From Macrolepiota albuminosa (taxonomy: Eukaryota; Basidiomycota; Agaricomycetes; Agaricales; Agaricaceae), in the NCBI GenBank assembly GCA_027475525.1, contig JAMWFC010000066.1:310001-374000 (forward strand): 64,000 nucleotides of DNA. Reading direction: 5' to 3'. Below the pieces are notes generated by a model that saw only the letters and a list, made by a program, of their open reading frames with translations, was not told the DNA's origin and did not search any database. Position 1 is the first letter of the stretch; each line of letters begins with the position of its first letter. Both the position numbers and the translations under genes were made by a program. Below, in pieces: positions 41,214 to 54,842 of the stretch.

Positions 41214-42573
41214 CTCCTAAAGTAGCGGGAAAAAGAACCTTTTCTCTTACTTATGTAAGAGCGTCGGGGATTGTATTCCTGACATAATGACAAACCGACT
41301 GTCAACTGTCTAGATCATCCTAGCCATCTTAGGCCTTACGTTCGGCGTGTCATTTGCACGTAGCATGTGTGGTTATCATAAGCTATCAGAGAACAATACC
41401 GGCGGGTACGGACCTCTTGGAGCATACTGAACGGCTGCGAGCCTGCTCCAGTGAAATCATGATTAGTCACTGGACTCACCAAAATTTCAACTTCCAGATT
41501 TTTGTGGTAGTTTTTTCCAGAATCGTCAATATGGTTTACGACATAACTTCATGTCCTGTCGCACATACTAATGGACTCAGCTTGCTTCCATTTTTTACAT
41601 AAATGAAGAACAGCGCAAAGTTCTCTTTAGTGAGTGGGTAACGAAATAGAGATAATTCCTTTGTGGGCCTCGGAGTTGTCTAGGAAAATCTGCTGATTCG
41701 AAGTTCAACAAGGAGCCGCGTGGTTTCGATACTCTTATTAGATCACTTTCGATTAGAAGTCAGTTAGCCCCACCACACATCCGTTCAACGTGTCTCACGT
41801 CACTTGGAAGCAGTTGTTCACGCAGAGTAGCATGTAGCATGTATATGTGATGCTTTGAAGTTACCTGTCTTGTATTTACTAATAAGAATTGGGGTACTGA
41901 ACTCTAAACACCTTTCCCGATAATTTTCAAGACATACGTCTTAAACACATTTTTTCCTTCCAAGAGCCCAGGATCACCGTGAATGTCGTCGATTCATCTA
42001 CATATATTCCAATCCTGGAAGCTCGCTCTCATCATCACCGGTGGCAGATCGGATCTATGGTAATCTGTGACAAGATCAGCGGAGAAGACACCGACTATGT
42101 CGGAGACGACATATGAACAGATGTATGGAACAGTCATCACCTGTTCCAAAAAAAACTGCGGAGACAATATTCCGGACAAATTGGAAAGCGCATCTAAGTT
42201 GTCTCGTTACAGATGAATTCTACTTGGATACTTCTTCACAACTTGTTATAAACTACACGAATTTTACACTCTTGCGTGTTAAGTTAGGAAAGTTTCTTGG
42301 TATATGGAGATGTGATAATGCCAAAACGATGGATCTTGAATGGAAAGCCGAGCAAAGTATGAAATAACCACCCTCTAAGAAACAGAAACGAGGCAAGAAT
42401 AAGGGTGTTCAGAGACGAGTGTGTTACAAATGGATCCAGAAAGTGGTAATTGAAAGAATGGTTGGTATATGTCCAAAGTTATGGTCGTGTTTTGTTTTGA
42501 TTGATCGAGTGAACGCTGAAGACTTTGGACGAAGAAGCATAGAAGGCCAGGACCAAGTAGCGCGCTGAATGAT
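41214..42573. other. Host-like sequence, no firm gene
   Basis: Normal CpG content. Short plus-strand segments around 42060-42190 (for example SETTYEQMYGTVITCSK) could be exons but I cannot connect them into a gene. Confidence 0.3.
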
Positions 42574-44282
42574 CTAATAGGGAGGCCGTTTGAATTCATT
42601 ACTAATAACTTGCGCTTCATGGTCGTAGCTATCAGACTTCACTACCTTTCCAGCGGCATCGTATTCAACAAAGGATTTGTCCGATGGGCTTTCGAATGTC
42701 TCCATCTGTTCATAATTATTCAAGTTGAAACGCTTCAATAACGTTGAAATACGTACATGGACATGCACTCCCTCGGCCGGCGCGGTGTTTAATTTGGTCG
42801 AGATTTTCGGGGGACGCACGCTGGCACCACCACCTGAAAGGAAAGCTAAAGTTGTACCACGCGTGGTCGATCTGATGAAAATTAGCGTCAAATGCTTAGA
42901 TGATCACAGACCACCTTACGGGAAAACCTCCGCTTCTTGATTTTGATAGTTGGACAAACGACGGACAGCGCGACAGGCGACAATCTGATAAATTCGTTTA
43001 GAAAGCTAAATCCGTCTTAATACGCCAGACTGACCGTCGAAGCGATCGCAGCTGGGACATTCGCGATAATCGACATCACCGCATTCAAATTAAGGAGCAT
43101 GAATATCTTTAAAATTCAGATGATCACTTGGACAGCTATTATTCCAAGGAAAAGTCCTTACAGTAGCAATCAAATTTGCTAAGAAACTATAAGATTGTTG
43201 AGCATATCAATTATGAAACACGTCAAAAAAGAAACTCACGCGATAGCAAAGTAAATTAAACCATCCTTGAAGATGAGGGACACGAGGCGCGAACTTTTGC
43301 CAGGTCCAACAAGAAGTTTGAATGCAGTGAGACATAAGACCATCAAGTCAAAGACCATGGAGTAGATGAAAGTAATGGCAAGAAGTTTATTATCGGTCGA
43401 CACAATGACACAGCCCTGTCCTGGAATCCAAGTCGCTTTGAGAAGTATTCCTAGGGTAACACTTAGCTCAGGCTAGTCGAGAATAGAAGAAACTCAGGAC
43501 TCACCATGTAAGAGCAGAGACCAGTGTGCCAGAATTATAAGAACCAGAGGTATAACTATGTACCACTTTTGCGACCATACTGCCATTCTGCACCAAATTA
43601 ACAGAATAAATGACAAGGCTTCGAACGTGAGCATATACCTACGTTCGCAGCGATAGATTAATACTGGCAAGACCAATAGCAGCATTCCCAAAACACTGAC
43701 AGCTGGTTGAGCAAAAATGCAGTGTTGTCATACAGATCGCTTACCTGATTAAATGTATAGAGTCCTTGACAATTTATCTCGCTGACGACCTTCATTAACT
43801 CCAGCGAGGTACGAGAAACACAAAAATTGCTCACGTTGTCACATTCATGGCGATCGCACTGTAAGAAAAGTTTAGTATCTCAATCAAATTGAAAGACAGC
43901 CGATACCGTACATTCCAATTAACGCAAATAGCAGGCAATATCGATTCAAGAAATAGAATATCTGCTCGCTTTATTATCCAGCGAGAACGACACCTATGAC
44001 AAAACATACCATCGGCCATCGGAATGTTTTCTTGCCGCTGATGTACTTCCAATCAAAATCCAGCGATGTGAACCATTCCCAACTACAGAACGCATCAAGA
44101 GGAGGCGGCAAAACTATAGAGGACCGATACATACATGTACAAGCCGAGTAGACAGTGTATGAATTTGGTGAATGCAACTAAAAGCATTGAACCAGACTGA
44201 GGCCTCTCAACCTGTTACACATCAAAGGGGTTGGCTTACCACCGTCCTTTTGAATTTCTTCGGGTGATTTCCAATCTACCAT
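42574..44282 (-). CDS. Multi-pass membrane protein, paralogue A
   Basis: Multi-exon gene of about 300 residues of a basidiomycete multi-pass (about seven-helix) membrane protein family; function unknown. Start MVDWKSPEEIQKDG at 44282, exon 1 44240-44282, donor GTAAGCC. Further exons code KFIHCLLGLYM, FTSLDFDWKYISGKK, FLNRYCLLFALIGM, VSEINCQGLYTFNQ, VWSQKWYIVIPLVLIILAHW, GQGCVIVSTDNKLLAITFI and LIFKDGLIYFAIA. The cytosolic tail is METFESPSDKSF ending KRPPY at 42574. Parallel to paralogue B at 46659-48245 exon by exon. Some exon borders are uncertain, so the span is more reliable than the internal structure. Confidence 0.7.
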
Positions 44283-46658
44283 GATTCCAAGTAAGTTTGA
44301 GGAGCCAGAACAAAGAGAACGAGAAAGGCTGGGGAATCAGGTGAGAGAGGTCTTGCCAAGTTTATATCCGACAAAGTGGGCTTCATCCTGAGAAGCCTCT
44401 TTTCGGCTATAAGGTTGTCGACGTTCGACTTGGAAAGGCAATAATACACTTCGGCAATGCTTTCTCACCCCTGGGTCCCTGCCACTGGATCTTTCCGAGA
44501 TCCCACTTTTCAGCTTACAATTCTTTAATGCGGCACACTTGAAAGGGAAAGGCCGAACCGAAGTCCCCTTTGTCAAGTGATACCCTGTGGACATGGGTGT
44601 GAAAGAGCTTCAATACATGTATACTGCAAATATCCCTCCTCCCTCTTCGCCCAGAGCGAACCAAGTTTGGGATTAGGGGTAGCATTTGCACGAGCGGAGT
44701 CTTCTGGTTTGGTGATCACGGCACGTCACAGCATTTATCTCCACATATCTTAGACCCTCATCTTTTCATGCGCACGGCAATCTCGCCTTTAATGTCAACA
44801 CGATCAACGCGCAGAATCAAGCTTCACGAAGAACACTTTGACATTTGCAAAGCATATGATGCATCCCCACAAACACGGTGAACCCTGGAGTTATCCTCAG
44901 AAGACAGTTCTTTCATCAGTCCTAAGTTATCGGACAAAAGTTACGAGACATAAGCGCGGAAATTCATTTCCTTGTTTGTAATAAGCTGCCGACATATGCA
45001 TTGACCGTTGAGTGATATGCCATCCCCAGCGCCCATCTTAGGTCGAAAATTTTAAAGGACTAATATACATGTTGTAAGTCGACCAATCACGAAGTGTGGG
45101 GTCTGCAACATGCCGAGGACGTCTTGATGGTCTTCTAGCGAACGGCATTATGTTCAGTCTCCGGCATTTTTTTCTCCATGCCAAGGCCACCTCACGTTGC
45201 CAAACATATAATCGGCTAAGCGACCGTTTCATAATCCCATTTCAAATCATTATGAAATCCGCGGACACCTCTCTGAGAATGGTTTCGAACATTAACACGT
45301 AGGCGGGTTGCTCTCTTTTTCATTCCATAGTGTTGGTGCTGAATTTATTGTTTTGGCTTTCGCAAGGCTTATTGACAGCTGACTTGAAGGTATGAGGGAG
45401 TGTTGTGACCACGGCGTTCTGCCAGGGCCCTGAGAAGTCCACTTGAGGTACATATTACTCTATGTCAGGCTCAAGCTTTGCTACGTGTGTGCTAAATTCA
45501 GTTACTGATTGTCGACAAGTGAAATTGAGGAACACCTCCTGTCATAAAGGCTTCACAGAGGGCCCAAGGCACTGCAAGACCCAGGGACATTCAACATATC
45601 ATGGACATACCTTCTGGACTGGCACCTTCCAGTCTTTTTTGGTGCCCTCGGCCAACGGCCGACACATCTCATACACAAATCCTTCTATAAGATAACTGTC
45701 GAGAGCTGAGGAATAAAGTGAGGTTATCTGAAAGTTGAAGTACACACATGCAGCAGACAGTTGCAGAAAAAATGCGCACTTCCTGCACATCATCTCACAC
45801 CGTTACAAAAGTACTCCGCTCGACACCACATCAGGTCAAAGCATCGTATCAACGAATCTACTTGTGATTCGTACCAGAATAACCATGGAGACTGTGGAGC
45901 CACCGAGTAGTATGCAGGGTGCTGTATGTTAGTCAAAGGGCTGGCGGGATGTTGAGCAGAGTCCAGGAAGGACCGGTACCGGGTGTATTGTGTGATGTCA
46001 GTCGAGGTCCGATCAATTTCTCAATATCACAACAGCGTCTTCGTTCGATAGGGCCGTTACTGTGATCGCCTGGATAATCCTGAAAAGTATGGACTGTCCA
46101 AGTTTATATAGGCCCTTTGTACAAGAGCCTCAGGGGCAGGGCTGACGTATTAAGGTGAACAGTAGCATGAACCATCTCTGAAGGATGGGACGAAAAACAA
46201 GCAGGCGTTAGTTGGAGTTAGTTTCGTTCTGAGTGCAAGCTGATGCAGCCGTTTGCGGAGCGCCAGCAGCCTCAAAGTTGTTACACTCTTTTTCGTCAAA
46301 ACAAAAGATGTCTACTTCTCTATATTTTTGATTTTAGGTGATATACATAAGAATTTAGTGGTAGTCAGATTTTGACCGAGCCATTTTGTGTTTGATACAT
46401 TTTTTCATCCTAAGTTTCTCTCAAAGCAAGTGTAAAAAAAAACTCTTAATATACATTATATATATCTACTTCATTTTCTTAGACCCAAACAGACAAGGGG
46501 CATGGCTTAAAAAATGCATGATCTGACACATAATAGTATATTGGTTTCATACTGATACGACGAAAGGTTATACAAGATAGATGTAGGAATACATACATAC
46601 ACAGTAAATCGGTTTTGCGTAGAGATGTCCGAATTTCGATTTGGAACATCTATTTCAT
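44283..46658. other. Intergenic, between the two paralogues
   Basis: About 2.4 kb with normal CpG. It holds the promoter of paralogue A and downstream sequence of paralogue B. No ORF I can support. Confidence 0.4.
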
Positions 46659-48245
46659 TCAAAGAGAGCGACCCTTTGCTTCAAGGTCAGGCTCCGTGTC
46701 GCTTTCTTCACGAAGACGATTAACAGTCTTGAGTTCAGGTTTCAAATAATCTTCCTCTCGAGTGAAGGTCTCCATCTGAGAGAAAAACGATATCAACACG
46801 AAAGTAGAAATAGAGAGCATATTATCTTGACCTGCACATGAACTCCATTTGTTGGAATATTTGGGCTGAAAGACGGCGCTTGACGAGGTACGGTTTGTAC
46901 TCCACGAAATGCAACAGGATTGGAACTAGACGAGTGGCTGGACACGATTTAGAGAGCTTGCGATGGAATGATACCTGACACTTACAAGACTTCTCGATGG
47001 CTATAGTTCGTGAGCCTTCGAACTACACGAGAAGCGACTATCTGCACGAGGCAGTCAAATGAGCATGTAATCATAGAAACCCTGATAAAGCCTCACTGTT
47101 GAAGCCACAGCCGCAGGAACATTGAAAATCACGCTCATTATTTGGTTCAAGTTAAGAATCATGAAGACTGTTGCGAGCAAATTGGCTACAAATCTAGTGA
47201 CGAAGCATTGATTGAAATGGCATCAAGGACGAAGGACAAGAAACGAACGCAATGACAAAATAAATCAGGCCATCCTCAAATATCATTTTCGCAATTCGAC
47301 TTGACATAAATCCTTTGTCTTTTGAATAACTGTCGAGGAGCTTGTATGCATTGAGTGCAAGAACAACAAGATCGAAGCACATCGAATACACGAAGGTGGC
47401 AGCGAGGACTTTGTTGTTAGTCCAAGTAATAACACAGCCAGTGCCATAAACCCAGGTCACCGACAGGTTGACTCCTGTGAGTTACATTAGCATCCTTGAA
47501 GCTCTTTAAACAGTCACCTTCACCTTGTAGAATAAGCGACCAGTGTCCGAGGATGAGAACGATGAGGAAGCCGATGATGTATCTGTCTCGCGACCATACA
47601 GCCATACTTATCGAATTTTAGCCATAACAAAAAAAGAACAGAAAATTACTGTGGTACGTACGTCCGTATCGATAGATTGATACTAGCCAAGCCTACCGAT
47701 GAGTTTCCTGCCAGCTATGGGTTCACTTTCAGACGACGCATTTGAACAGACGATTGAGAGAGTTGCCTGGGTAAAGGTATACAGCGCCTGACAATTTATT
47801 TTCCTAGATATATCATTAATTATAAAAAGGAACAAGGGACCAAAAAGAACGTACGTAGTAGTATCCAGAGAAACTGCGCTAGGAAAGACGTCGTCAGTTT
47901 CAACCTTGATTGGTATCCATCGTGACTCACATTCCAATCATGGCAGACAGAAGTAAATAACGACCTGCAAAATAAAATATCTAAAAGACGCACTAAGCAA
48001 GGGGCAGGTCTTGTACAAGAGACTTACCAGTGGCCACCGGAATTGTTTCTTGCCAGAAACAAATTGCCATTCAAAATCCAGAGAAATGAACCATTCATAT
48101 CTGTCAGTTGTTAGACTGGTCTACTGCATAGCTTTAAGAGGTTTTGTATGACTGCGTACATGTAGAGGCCCAGGAGTGCATGCGTAAATTTCGAAAATAC
48201 CTCCCCTTCCTTTTGAAGCTCCTGAGGTGATTTCCAATCGGGCAT
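46659..48245 (-). CDS. Multi-pass membrane protein, paralogue B
   Basis: Same family as the gene at 42574-44282. Start MPDWKSPQELQKEGEVFSKF at 48245, donor GTACGC; later exons FISLDFEWQFVSGKKQFRWP, NCQALYTFTQATLS, VWSRDRYIIGFLIVLILGHW, TNNKVLAATFVYSMCFDLVV, IAKMIFEDGLIYFVIAF. Tail PSFSPNIPTNGVHVQ and METFTREEDYLKPELKTVN, ending at 46659. Hydrophobic segments separated by short loops; no enzyme or receptor signature that names a ligand. Likely a tandem duplication product; divergence is substantial, so it is not recent. Confidence 0.72.
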
Positions 48246-49770
48246 TTCGAGCGTCAAAACGATAAGGTGAACCTGGGGGGTGGAAGGTACTTATGGTGAT
48301 CCAAAAATTAAATGCAACTTTGTCGATATTGACATGCTTATTTAAGAATCAAGGCCACCCTGGACAATAGTCTTAGTCTTCCGAAGAGTCCCTCTCTCTA
48401 GCTTATATCCGGGATTTGACAGCCAGCATGGTCCATCAATATAGTGTAACCTTATATTGACCTCGCTGCCAGGTCTCCCTCAGTTGAATGTTTGAGCAAC
48501 AAATCAATTCCATACCATAAGTATGAGACCGTACAAATGCAGAACGGTCGTCCCTCAACAATGTCATAATAGTTACTGTCGAAGGACCTTCACAAGCTTC
48601 GGCTGTGACATCTCTCGTGAGGTCATACGTAAAGAGGAAGAGTTCGGACTCCAAAACACAGACTTCTCTCGATAAGCAGAATTTCAGAGCAGGGGGAAAA
48701 CGTGCACATGACTCACCAAGTGATCTTCATTGTCTCAATCGACCCTAGCAATTTTCACTTTCAAGGCGAAGTTAAACAAACAATCGCCTCGATCCATTCA
48801 GAGGCGCATACTCTTGAAACAAACACAACACTGATGGTCATAAACCGATCAAGGCGTAAATACTGAGAATTACCGAGCGTCCGCTCGCCTTCTAGTGCAC
48901 TATTCCTCGGTTCCGCAAACACCAAAACCCAGAAACAACTCATCCATGAAAGAATCTCCGAGTCGCACAAATCCGACTCGGGCTGCGAAGGGCTTCAGGT
49001 ACAACCGACCATGAGGCAAGGTGGCGCAATGCAGCGACTACAATTACTATGCCCCGTAGTTTGGAGTACCCTTAGTCAGACAAGAAAATATTTTGCAGCA
49101 AATAGCCACGTTGAGCGTCCCAATGTTGAGATATAGATAAGTATACGATTCTTACCCGTTTCTGACTTGATTCGAGTTCAGGAACAGCGTTGTCGTTGTC
49201 TCCCGTCGTAGGTGGATGGTCGAGGTCGGTGTCAAGCCTGCCAATTCAACGGCAAGTCTGAGTCTGAAGTTTTCGTTGACCGCGACGGCTTCAAAGATTC
49301 CCCGTTGGTTGGGAGTTTCAAAAATTGTAAATTAAGAGACATCGACAATACTCTATTTCAATCGGACTTCTGTAGTCGGTGCGATAACCTTCAAACAAGA
49401 CACTCCCAGACCAGATTCGAGAAAGTGAACGCTATTGACCCAGCAACTTCTTCGCAGTCATGTGACATTCGGAAGATGCCAACGCTGGGGCTTGGTGATT
49501 CTGGTACAAATCGTTCTATACTCAGGTTCGTGTTACTCTCTTAGCCCTATTAATGCCACACATACTTGCAAGTTATGTTGCTAAGTGCCATCAACCAACT
49601 TGATATTTGAACCATACACCAACTGTGCCGTTGTCGCAGCATAGCCATAATAGGTTTATTCGTATATAATAATACAACGTTAATAAACTGAAGTTCGAAG
49701 ATAAGAGACAATTTGAACTTCAGGATACGACTAGGTTTAAATAGATTTTTACTTGTGAGACATAAGGATA
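48246..49770. other. Intergenic, nothing firm
   Basis: Contains an open frame at 49212-49544 with several Cys (RCQACQFNG, DFCSRCDN) but no start context or homologue that I recognise, so I do not call it. Confidence 0.3.
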
Positions 49771-49795
49771 ATCTATCTATCTATCTATCTATCTT
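49771..49795. repeat. ATCT microsatellite
   Basis: Six uninterrupted ATCT units. Confidence 0.95.
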
Positions 49796-49815
49796 CCATA
49801 TAGAATGGGACAAGG

Positions 49816-49972
49816 CCTGGGAAAAAAATGTGATTACCAAGGCTGACCAAGAACCTTCCTTTTGGGGTAACGACATAAGAGTTGGCTCATTTCCTGGGAA
49901 AAAAATGTGATTACCAAGGCTGACCAAGAACCTTCCTTTTGGGGTAACGACATAAGAGTTGGCTCATTTCAG
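49816..49972. repeat. 77-bp perfect tandem duplication
   Basis: CCTGGGAAAAAAATGTGATT... repeated with period 77 and no mismatch. The neighbouring related unit near 50140 has it once. Confidence 0.97.
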
Positions 49973-50530
49973 TATTAGAAATGCTTAGAAAAATCCAAGA
50001 AAATCACTAAAAAATCAGAAGAAATTCAAGAACCAATGATACACCAAGTTAAGTTTTTTTTTAGGATTCATAAAATGCTCAGGAAATGTGGAGAATTCCA
50101 GAAAAATTCCAGAAAAACTCAATTGGTCTGTGCGACGACACCTGGGAAAAACTAATGCTGATCAAGGCTGACCAAGAACCTTCCTTTTAGGGAAATAACA
50201 TAAGAGTTGGCTCATTTCAGTATTAGAAATGCTTAGAAAATTCCCAGAAAATCACTGAAAAATCAGAAAAATTTCAAAAACCAATGATGCACCAAGTTAA
50301 GTTTTTTGAGATTTATAAAATGCTCAGGAAAATGTGAAAAATTCCAGAAAACCTCAATTGGTCTGTTTTCCAGAAGATGTTAGTAGAAAATGCTCAAAGA
50401 TTCCAGGAAAATCACTCAAAAATCAGGAAAAATTCAAAGGCTACTAATACACCAATTTTAGTTTTTTGGAGATTTATAAATGCTCAATAAAATCCGAAAA
50501 ATTCAAGAAAAACTCAATTTAGCTTACAAT
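49890..50530. repeat. A-rich tandem repeat, about 2.5 units of roughly 240 bp
   Basis: Recurring blocks: ACCAAGAACCTTCCTTTT, AAGAGTTGGCTCATTTCAG, AATCACTGAAAAATCAG, ACACCAAGTTAAGTTTTTT, CCTCAATTGGTCTG. Units diverge by small indels. No coding role seen. Confidence 0.8.
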
Positions 50531-50547
50531 AATGCTTTGAGAGTTGT

Positions 50548-50985
50548 GGAAAAGTACTTACTGACTTGTACATACAAATCAGAACAGAGTTTCCTGCTTC
50601 TCTTACTCCAGTCTCCCTTACAGTCCAAATCTCATTTATGGTTAGCAACATCGAAGTCATCGGCAGTTGCAGACTATCGCTAGCCCTTGACATACTTGCG
50701 CCTTGCAGCTATGGCAGGCATTAACAATGCTTAGACTTCGCTAAGCTTACCATGTTCTTGCCACTTACATTGCCGTGTTTACTTACCGCTTCTTCCATAG
50801 GTGCTTTTGCCTTAGCGCTTGACACTTGCCGACTCTTTTCCAACTTTATCTTATTTTCATAGGCGCGTTCTCTGAGACCTGCCCAGGGCTCCACTCAGCA
50901 CTTTTAGTGTGCCCAACGCAAGCTTTTGATACGGTAACACTATTGCTATATTTGTTACTGACCAAATTTTGGGTGTCATCACCCT
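50548..50985. repeat. Partial LTR of family 3
   Basis: Matches 39600-40030, same orientation, moderately diverged; left part missing. Confidence 0.8.
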
Positions 50986-51013
50986 TGATAACAAACTACT
51001 ACAAGCACCACTA

Positions 51014-51335
51014 ACACTGGTGTAGCTACTGTGCCTAATATGCCAGTAAGCATCCCGCATACCTCTAACAGAGAAGCTGCTTAACATGCAGAGTCGGGCC
51101 CCCCTCTAAATTTCTCTACAGGCCACTGGGCCAAGTAGAAGGGCATGAATGTCAAAACATCTCCAATAAGACAACACTGGAGTAGCTACTGCATTCAACA
51201 TAATAGTAAGCATCCTGCATATCTCCAATAAAGAAGCCACTTAATACACAGAGTTGGGCCTCCATCAAACTCCTCCACAGACTATTAGGCAAAGGAGAAG
51301 GGTATAAAAGCCAGAACGTCTCTGACGAGATCACC
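51014..51335. repeat. Two diverged direct repeats, period 160 bp
   Basis: ACACTGGTGTAGCTACTG at 51014 and ACACTGGAGTAGCTACTG at 51174 with parallel sequence after each; ends in a CCCCCCC run near 51337. Confidence 0.75.
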
Positions 51336-51669
51336 CCCCCACCAGCAAGAGCAGTTGATCTAAAAGTTTTTCTCAATTTATCCTACTGGAGAAAACTAAA
51401 TAAGTAGATATGCAACATAGAAATAATAAACCATCCCACCCACAACAGTATGGAATAAGGCTAAGGGACAATATATTGATATTTTAATAACCCACCTCAA
51501 AACAGATAAACACATCCCAAACCGATATTCCCTGTCCCCACAGCACATGCCTTTTCAGGCAGATAACCTTAGGAAAAGATAGCAGCCAGCCAGCCCAGAA
51601 AAGCAGAAGGGTGTTAGGAGTCACGACAAGAAGCGCAGACATGTTTCAAACTCTGATCCTACCTTAGAC

Positions 51670-52990
51670 ATGAAAGAATCAGAAAGTGATGGAAGCGGCC
51701 TGGCTCAATTGGATATCCCTTCTCTTCTGCCAAGCATGTCTCAACTCTCAAGGCTCTCAATACAAGAGCTCCAGACCTATGACACAGATAGAGATACCAC
51801 GATGGTGAACCAGTCCCTCTACAGATCACCCATCAAAAGAGACATGGAAGAAAGGCCACCATTGGTAGGCATTCAGAACATGTCCACTCTTATAAAAAGA
51901 GCAGACCCGCTCTGAATTGTCAAACATACAAAAAAACTCCACACTCCAGAGCAGCCCACCCAGAGCACAGAGAACGGCACTCCCACTCCTATCCTGACCC
52001 CTCCCTAACTACTGGCTTTGTTTGTATATACTCCCACACCAGTGGGAGGTTTCTCAATAATACACTTGTCAACACTGCTCTGGTTTAATTTGCTACCAGA
52101 GCAAAGAAACATCTTTGATACGTACTTAGAATCCAAACTATGAGTCAGAGATTGGCAAGCAAGTGAGATAATAGACCTGATGGTGACCAGCGACAAGCTG
52201 AAAGAACTTATAAAGCACATGACTGGAGAGAAGGCAAAGCTGTCAACCCCACAGCAGGAAAAGAAACTGAGCACTAAATATGCAACATCAGACAGAACCT
52301 CCCCTACTACTTCCTTGTATCCAACATATTCCAACATGTATATGACATTCTGATGAACAACCCTGTCATATTAATGCTGGAAGCCTCTGCTTTTCTTTTA
52401 CTATATAGCCCCCCCTCCTCCCCGCTTTCTGTGCATGTTGAAGGGCTTCACTCTCAGCATCAGAAACCAGAAAGTGATCAAAAAAGCAGAAATAATGGCA
52501 ACAACCATTGTAAGATGGGTTCTGAGTGAATCTGAAGCTTTGGTAATGCTCATAAAGAGCAAGCTAATAGATGATGGCACCTCACAATATAACACTGTGC
52601 TGGCAATGGAGCTTTTACAGACAATAGAAGTAGAACTAGCAAAGGAAGAGGATGCAGTCAACTGCTTGGCATCATCAAAGCTCAAAAAATTGCTCTGGAA
52701 TATCTTCTTCCGACAAACACCTTCCATCACCTGGACTGGTTACTTCACCATACTTCAATATATATGAGACATGACCTTTGTAGATATGAACTGTGGAAGT
52801 GCACAGTTAGTCAACAAGGAGAACTGACTCCACTGCTTTAACTGCAAGGGCGCAGATCACAATCTTAACCAATGTAGCTATGCAATCCTCAAAGGATGGT
52901 ATGGTAACAAAGCAAATGACCAGATCAAAGAATCAGCTAAATTTGCAACCTTCAGATATAATGATAGGCAGCATGCTGGGAGCAGAAGGT
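51670..52990 (+). pseudogene. Decayed Gag-like ORF with zinc knuckle
   Basis: One reading frame through the whole span, interrupted only by stop codons. It begins MKESESDGSGLAQLDIPSLL, contains helical parts (VTSDKLKELIKHMTGEKAKL, VRWVLSESEALVMLIKSKL) and ends with the CX2CX4HX4C knuckle HCFNCKGADHNLNQC at about 52831. Either the first ORF of a LINE or a Gag; its place before the RNase H relic at 55.6 kb on the same strand favours LINE. Not functional. Confidence 0.65.
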
Positions 52991-53399
52991 CGAGGTAGGA
53001 GTGAGAGGCTGTAAAATGTAAAGAATTTCAAGAGTGCCCCATTTCTTTTTTTAAAAAAAAACCCCCTTGATATATGAAATTGTCATTGTGAACTACATAC
53101 TCTAAGCAAGTGCCAGTACCAAAATGTGATAAAAAGGTAAACAGATATGTAGCCTGAAAATCTCCTAAAAACCTGGTCTTAATGCTGGGATGGATTTACT
53201 GGATTTACAGGCAACAGGTAATTCTAGTATGACCACTGTCTGGAACAGGATAAATCCAGGCAGCACCATATTTATGGGGGTCATGCCATGCAATAACCCT
53301 GCTTAAGTAGAAGGCAGTAAAACACTGGACACAAGACCTAAACACCACATCCTAACATTATGAATTATATAACAAACATACAGAAGACAAATAACAGCA
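52991..53399. other. Repeat debris, no gene seen
   Basis: No coding signal. Low CpG. Confidence 0.35.
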
Positions 53400-53645
53400 A
53401 TACAGTGCCACCTATAGGCATATTACGCTGCGCTACTCATCTTTTTCTCTTTATCTTTGCTTAAGCTATGGTGCTTACCATCTGCTAGGTAGCACCTGAG
53501 GTGCTATCATCTAGTGCATCATTATAATACATCTGCTCGAGCACACCAGGACCTTGTCAGAACTCCTCACAACTACGTATGCTGGGCACTGAAGACAGCA
53601 TTGTACTGCATATACATCTAGCACATCCAACCATAGTTGGCATCA
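53400..53645 (+). repeat. Dec ayed 3' end of a gypsy-family LTR
   Basis: Aligns with the last 230 bp of the young LTR (18780-19019): GGTAGCACCTGAGGTGCTAT against GGTAGCCCCCGAAGCGCTAT, ending TTGGCATCA against TTGGCGTCA. Nearly every difference is C to T or G to A at a CpG of the young copy. Confidence 0.85.
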
Positions 53646-53993
53646 TCACCATAACATTACTCCCAAGGCATCATTGACTACTCAATAAAGGCAATTGTGC
53701 ATGGCTTCACGATGCATACAAATGGCCTTCTGCTGGCCTGGAGATCTAGTCGCTAGATTAGTGGCTTAGAGAAGTGATTTCCCTTGTCCACTCTGCAGCA
53801 GACATCCCAAGCCTCCTCAACTGAGGGCACAATTGCCCTCATCTCAGAGAATTGATCTAGGGCATTCATCCTGGCCTCTACCAGGGGCATCATGTCTGGT
53901 GGTGTCATCTTGATCAAGAAAGTCTCTTTGATCATGATTGTTGTGCCATCCTGGTTCTGGAGAAGCTTGATTCTCCTGGCTCTGTGTTACAAA
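53646..53993. other. Repeat debris, no gene seen
   Basis: Short minus-strand frame at 53753-53935 may be part of the decayed ORF that continues to 54842; otherwise nothing. Confidence 0.3.
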
Positions 53994-54842
53994 TTAACAA
54001 TGCATCTCATCAATAGGCTTAGTGCCCTTGAATACAATGCTCTGATCATCAATAAGAGACTGTCCCTTAGTCCTGAGATTGTCATTGTGCATATGTTGAT
54101 ATGCGACTTTGTTGCTCAATGTTTCTGTCATTGGCATGTGCAGCATCAAAGATGCCTTGCTCTCCACCTTAAATGCAGTGCTATTGTATCCATCCAGGCC
54201 TGACATCTCTGTCCTAAGGTCTTGGTTATGCATGTGTGGGGACTCCTCACACCACTCTTGTTCTGCTGAAGTATAAAAGGTACTCACTGGTTTTACTTTG
54301 GGTACTTCCTGCACCTGTGCTAGTGCTTCCACTAGCTCAGCTCCAATGTCTTGATTACAATGTGGCAAGCATTCCTCAGACATGTGGCTCCAGAGTGTTG
54401 ACACCCCTGATTGCCTTGTGGCCTTATGCTGCAAATATATCTGGAGTTCTATAATGAGAACTCTCACTATTAAATCAGTATATTTAGTACTGAATACAGT
54501 GGGCATCTCGTGCCCTTGTCGCCTAAGTGCTACTATATGTGCAGAAGCATAATGCTTGAGTCATGCCTGGGTAGTATATTTCATCACCTCTGGATGTAGA
54601 TCCCAGAACACCTGCAAGCACACAGTGTACGTGGTTTTCAACTGCTGCTCCTCTGCTTCAGCATCATCATTGCTAGACAACTCAATCACCTCCTCCAGGA
54701 GATCTGCAATCTTCTGGACTTCCTCTACTGCTGGTGTGCACAAGAAACAATTTTCCATGCTGCCTACTTCAGGAGTCACATCCTCCTCTGGTACCTCCTT
54801 TATGTGGGCTTCTGCTATCCTGGTGGGCATTGAGCCTGCCAT
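53994..54842 (-). pseudogene. Decayed minus-strand ORF of unknown retroelement
   Basis: Two open stretches (170 and 93 codons) in CpG-poor sequence. The upstream one is acidic (DLLEEVIELSSNDDAEAEEQ), the downstream one has no motif. Probably a Gag-like ORF from its position among repeats, but no zinc knuckle is seen. Function not assigned. Confidence 0.35.

Noticed and set aside
49212..49544. 110-codon plus-strand frame with four Cys
   Set aside because: No family, no clear start context and no intron support; not enough to call a gene.
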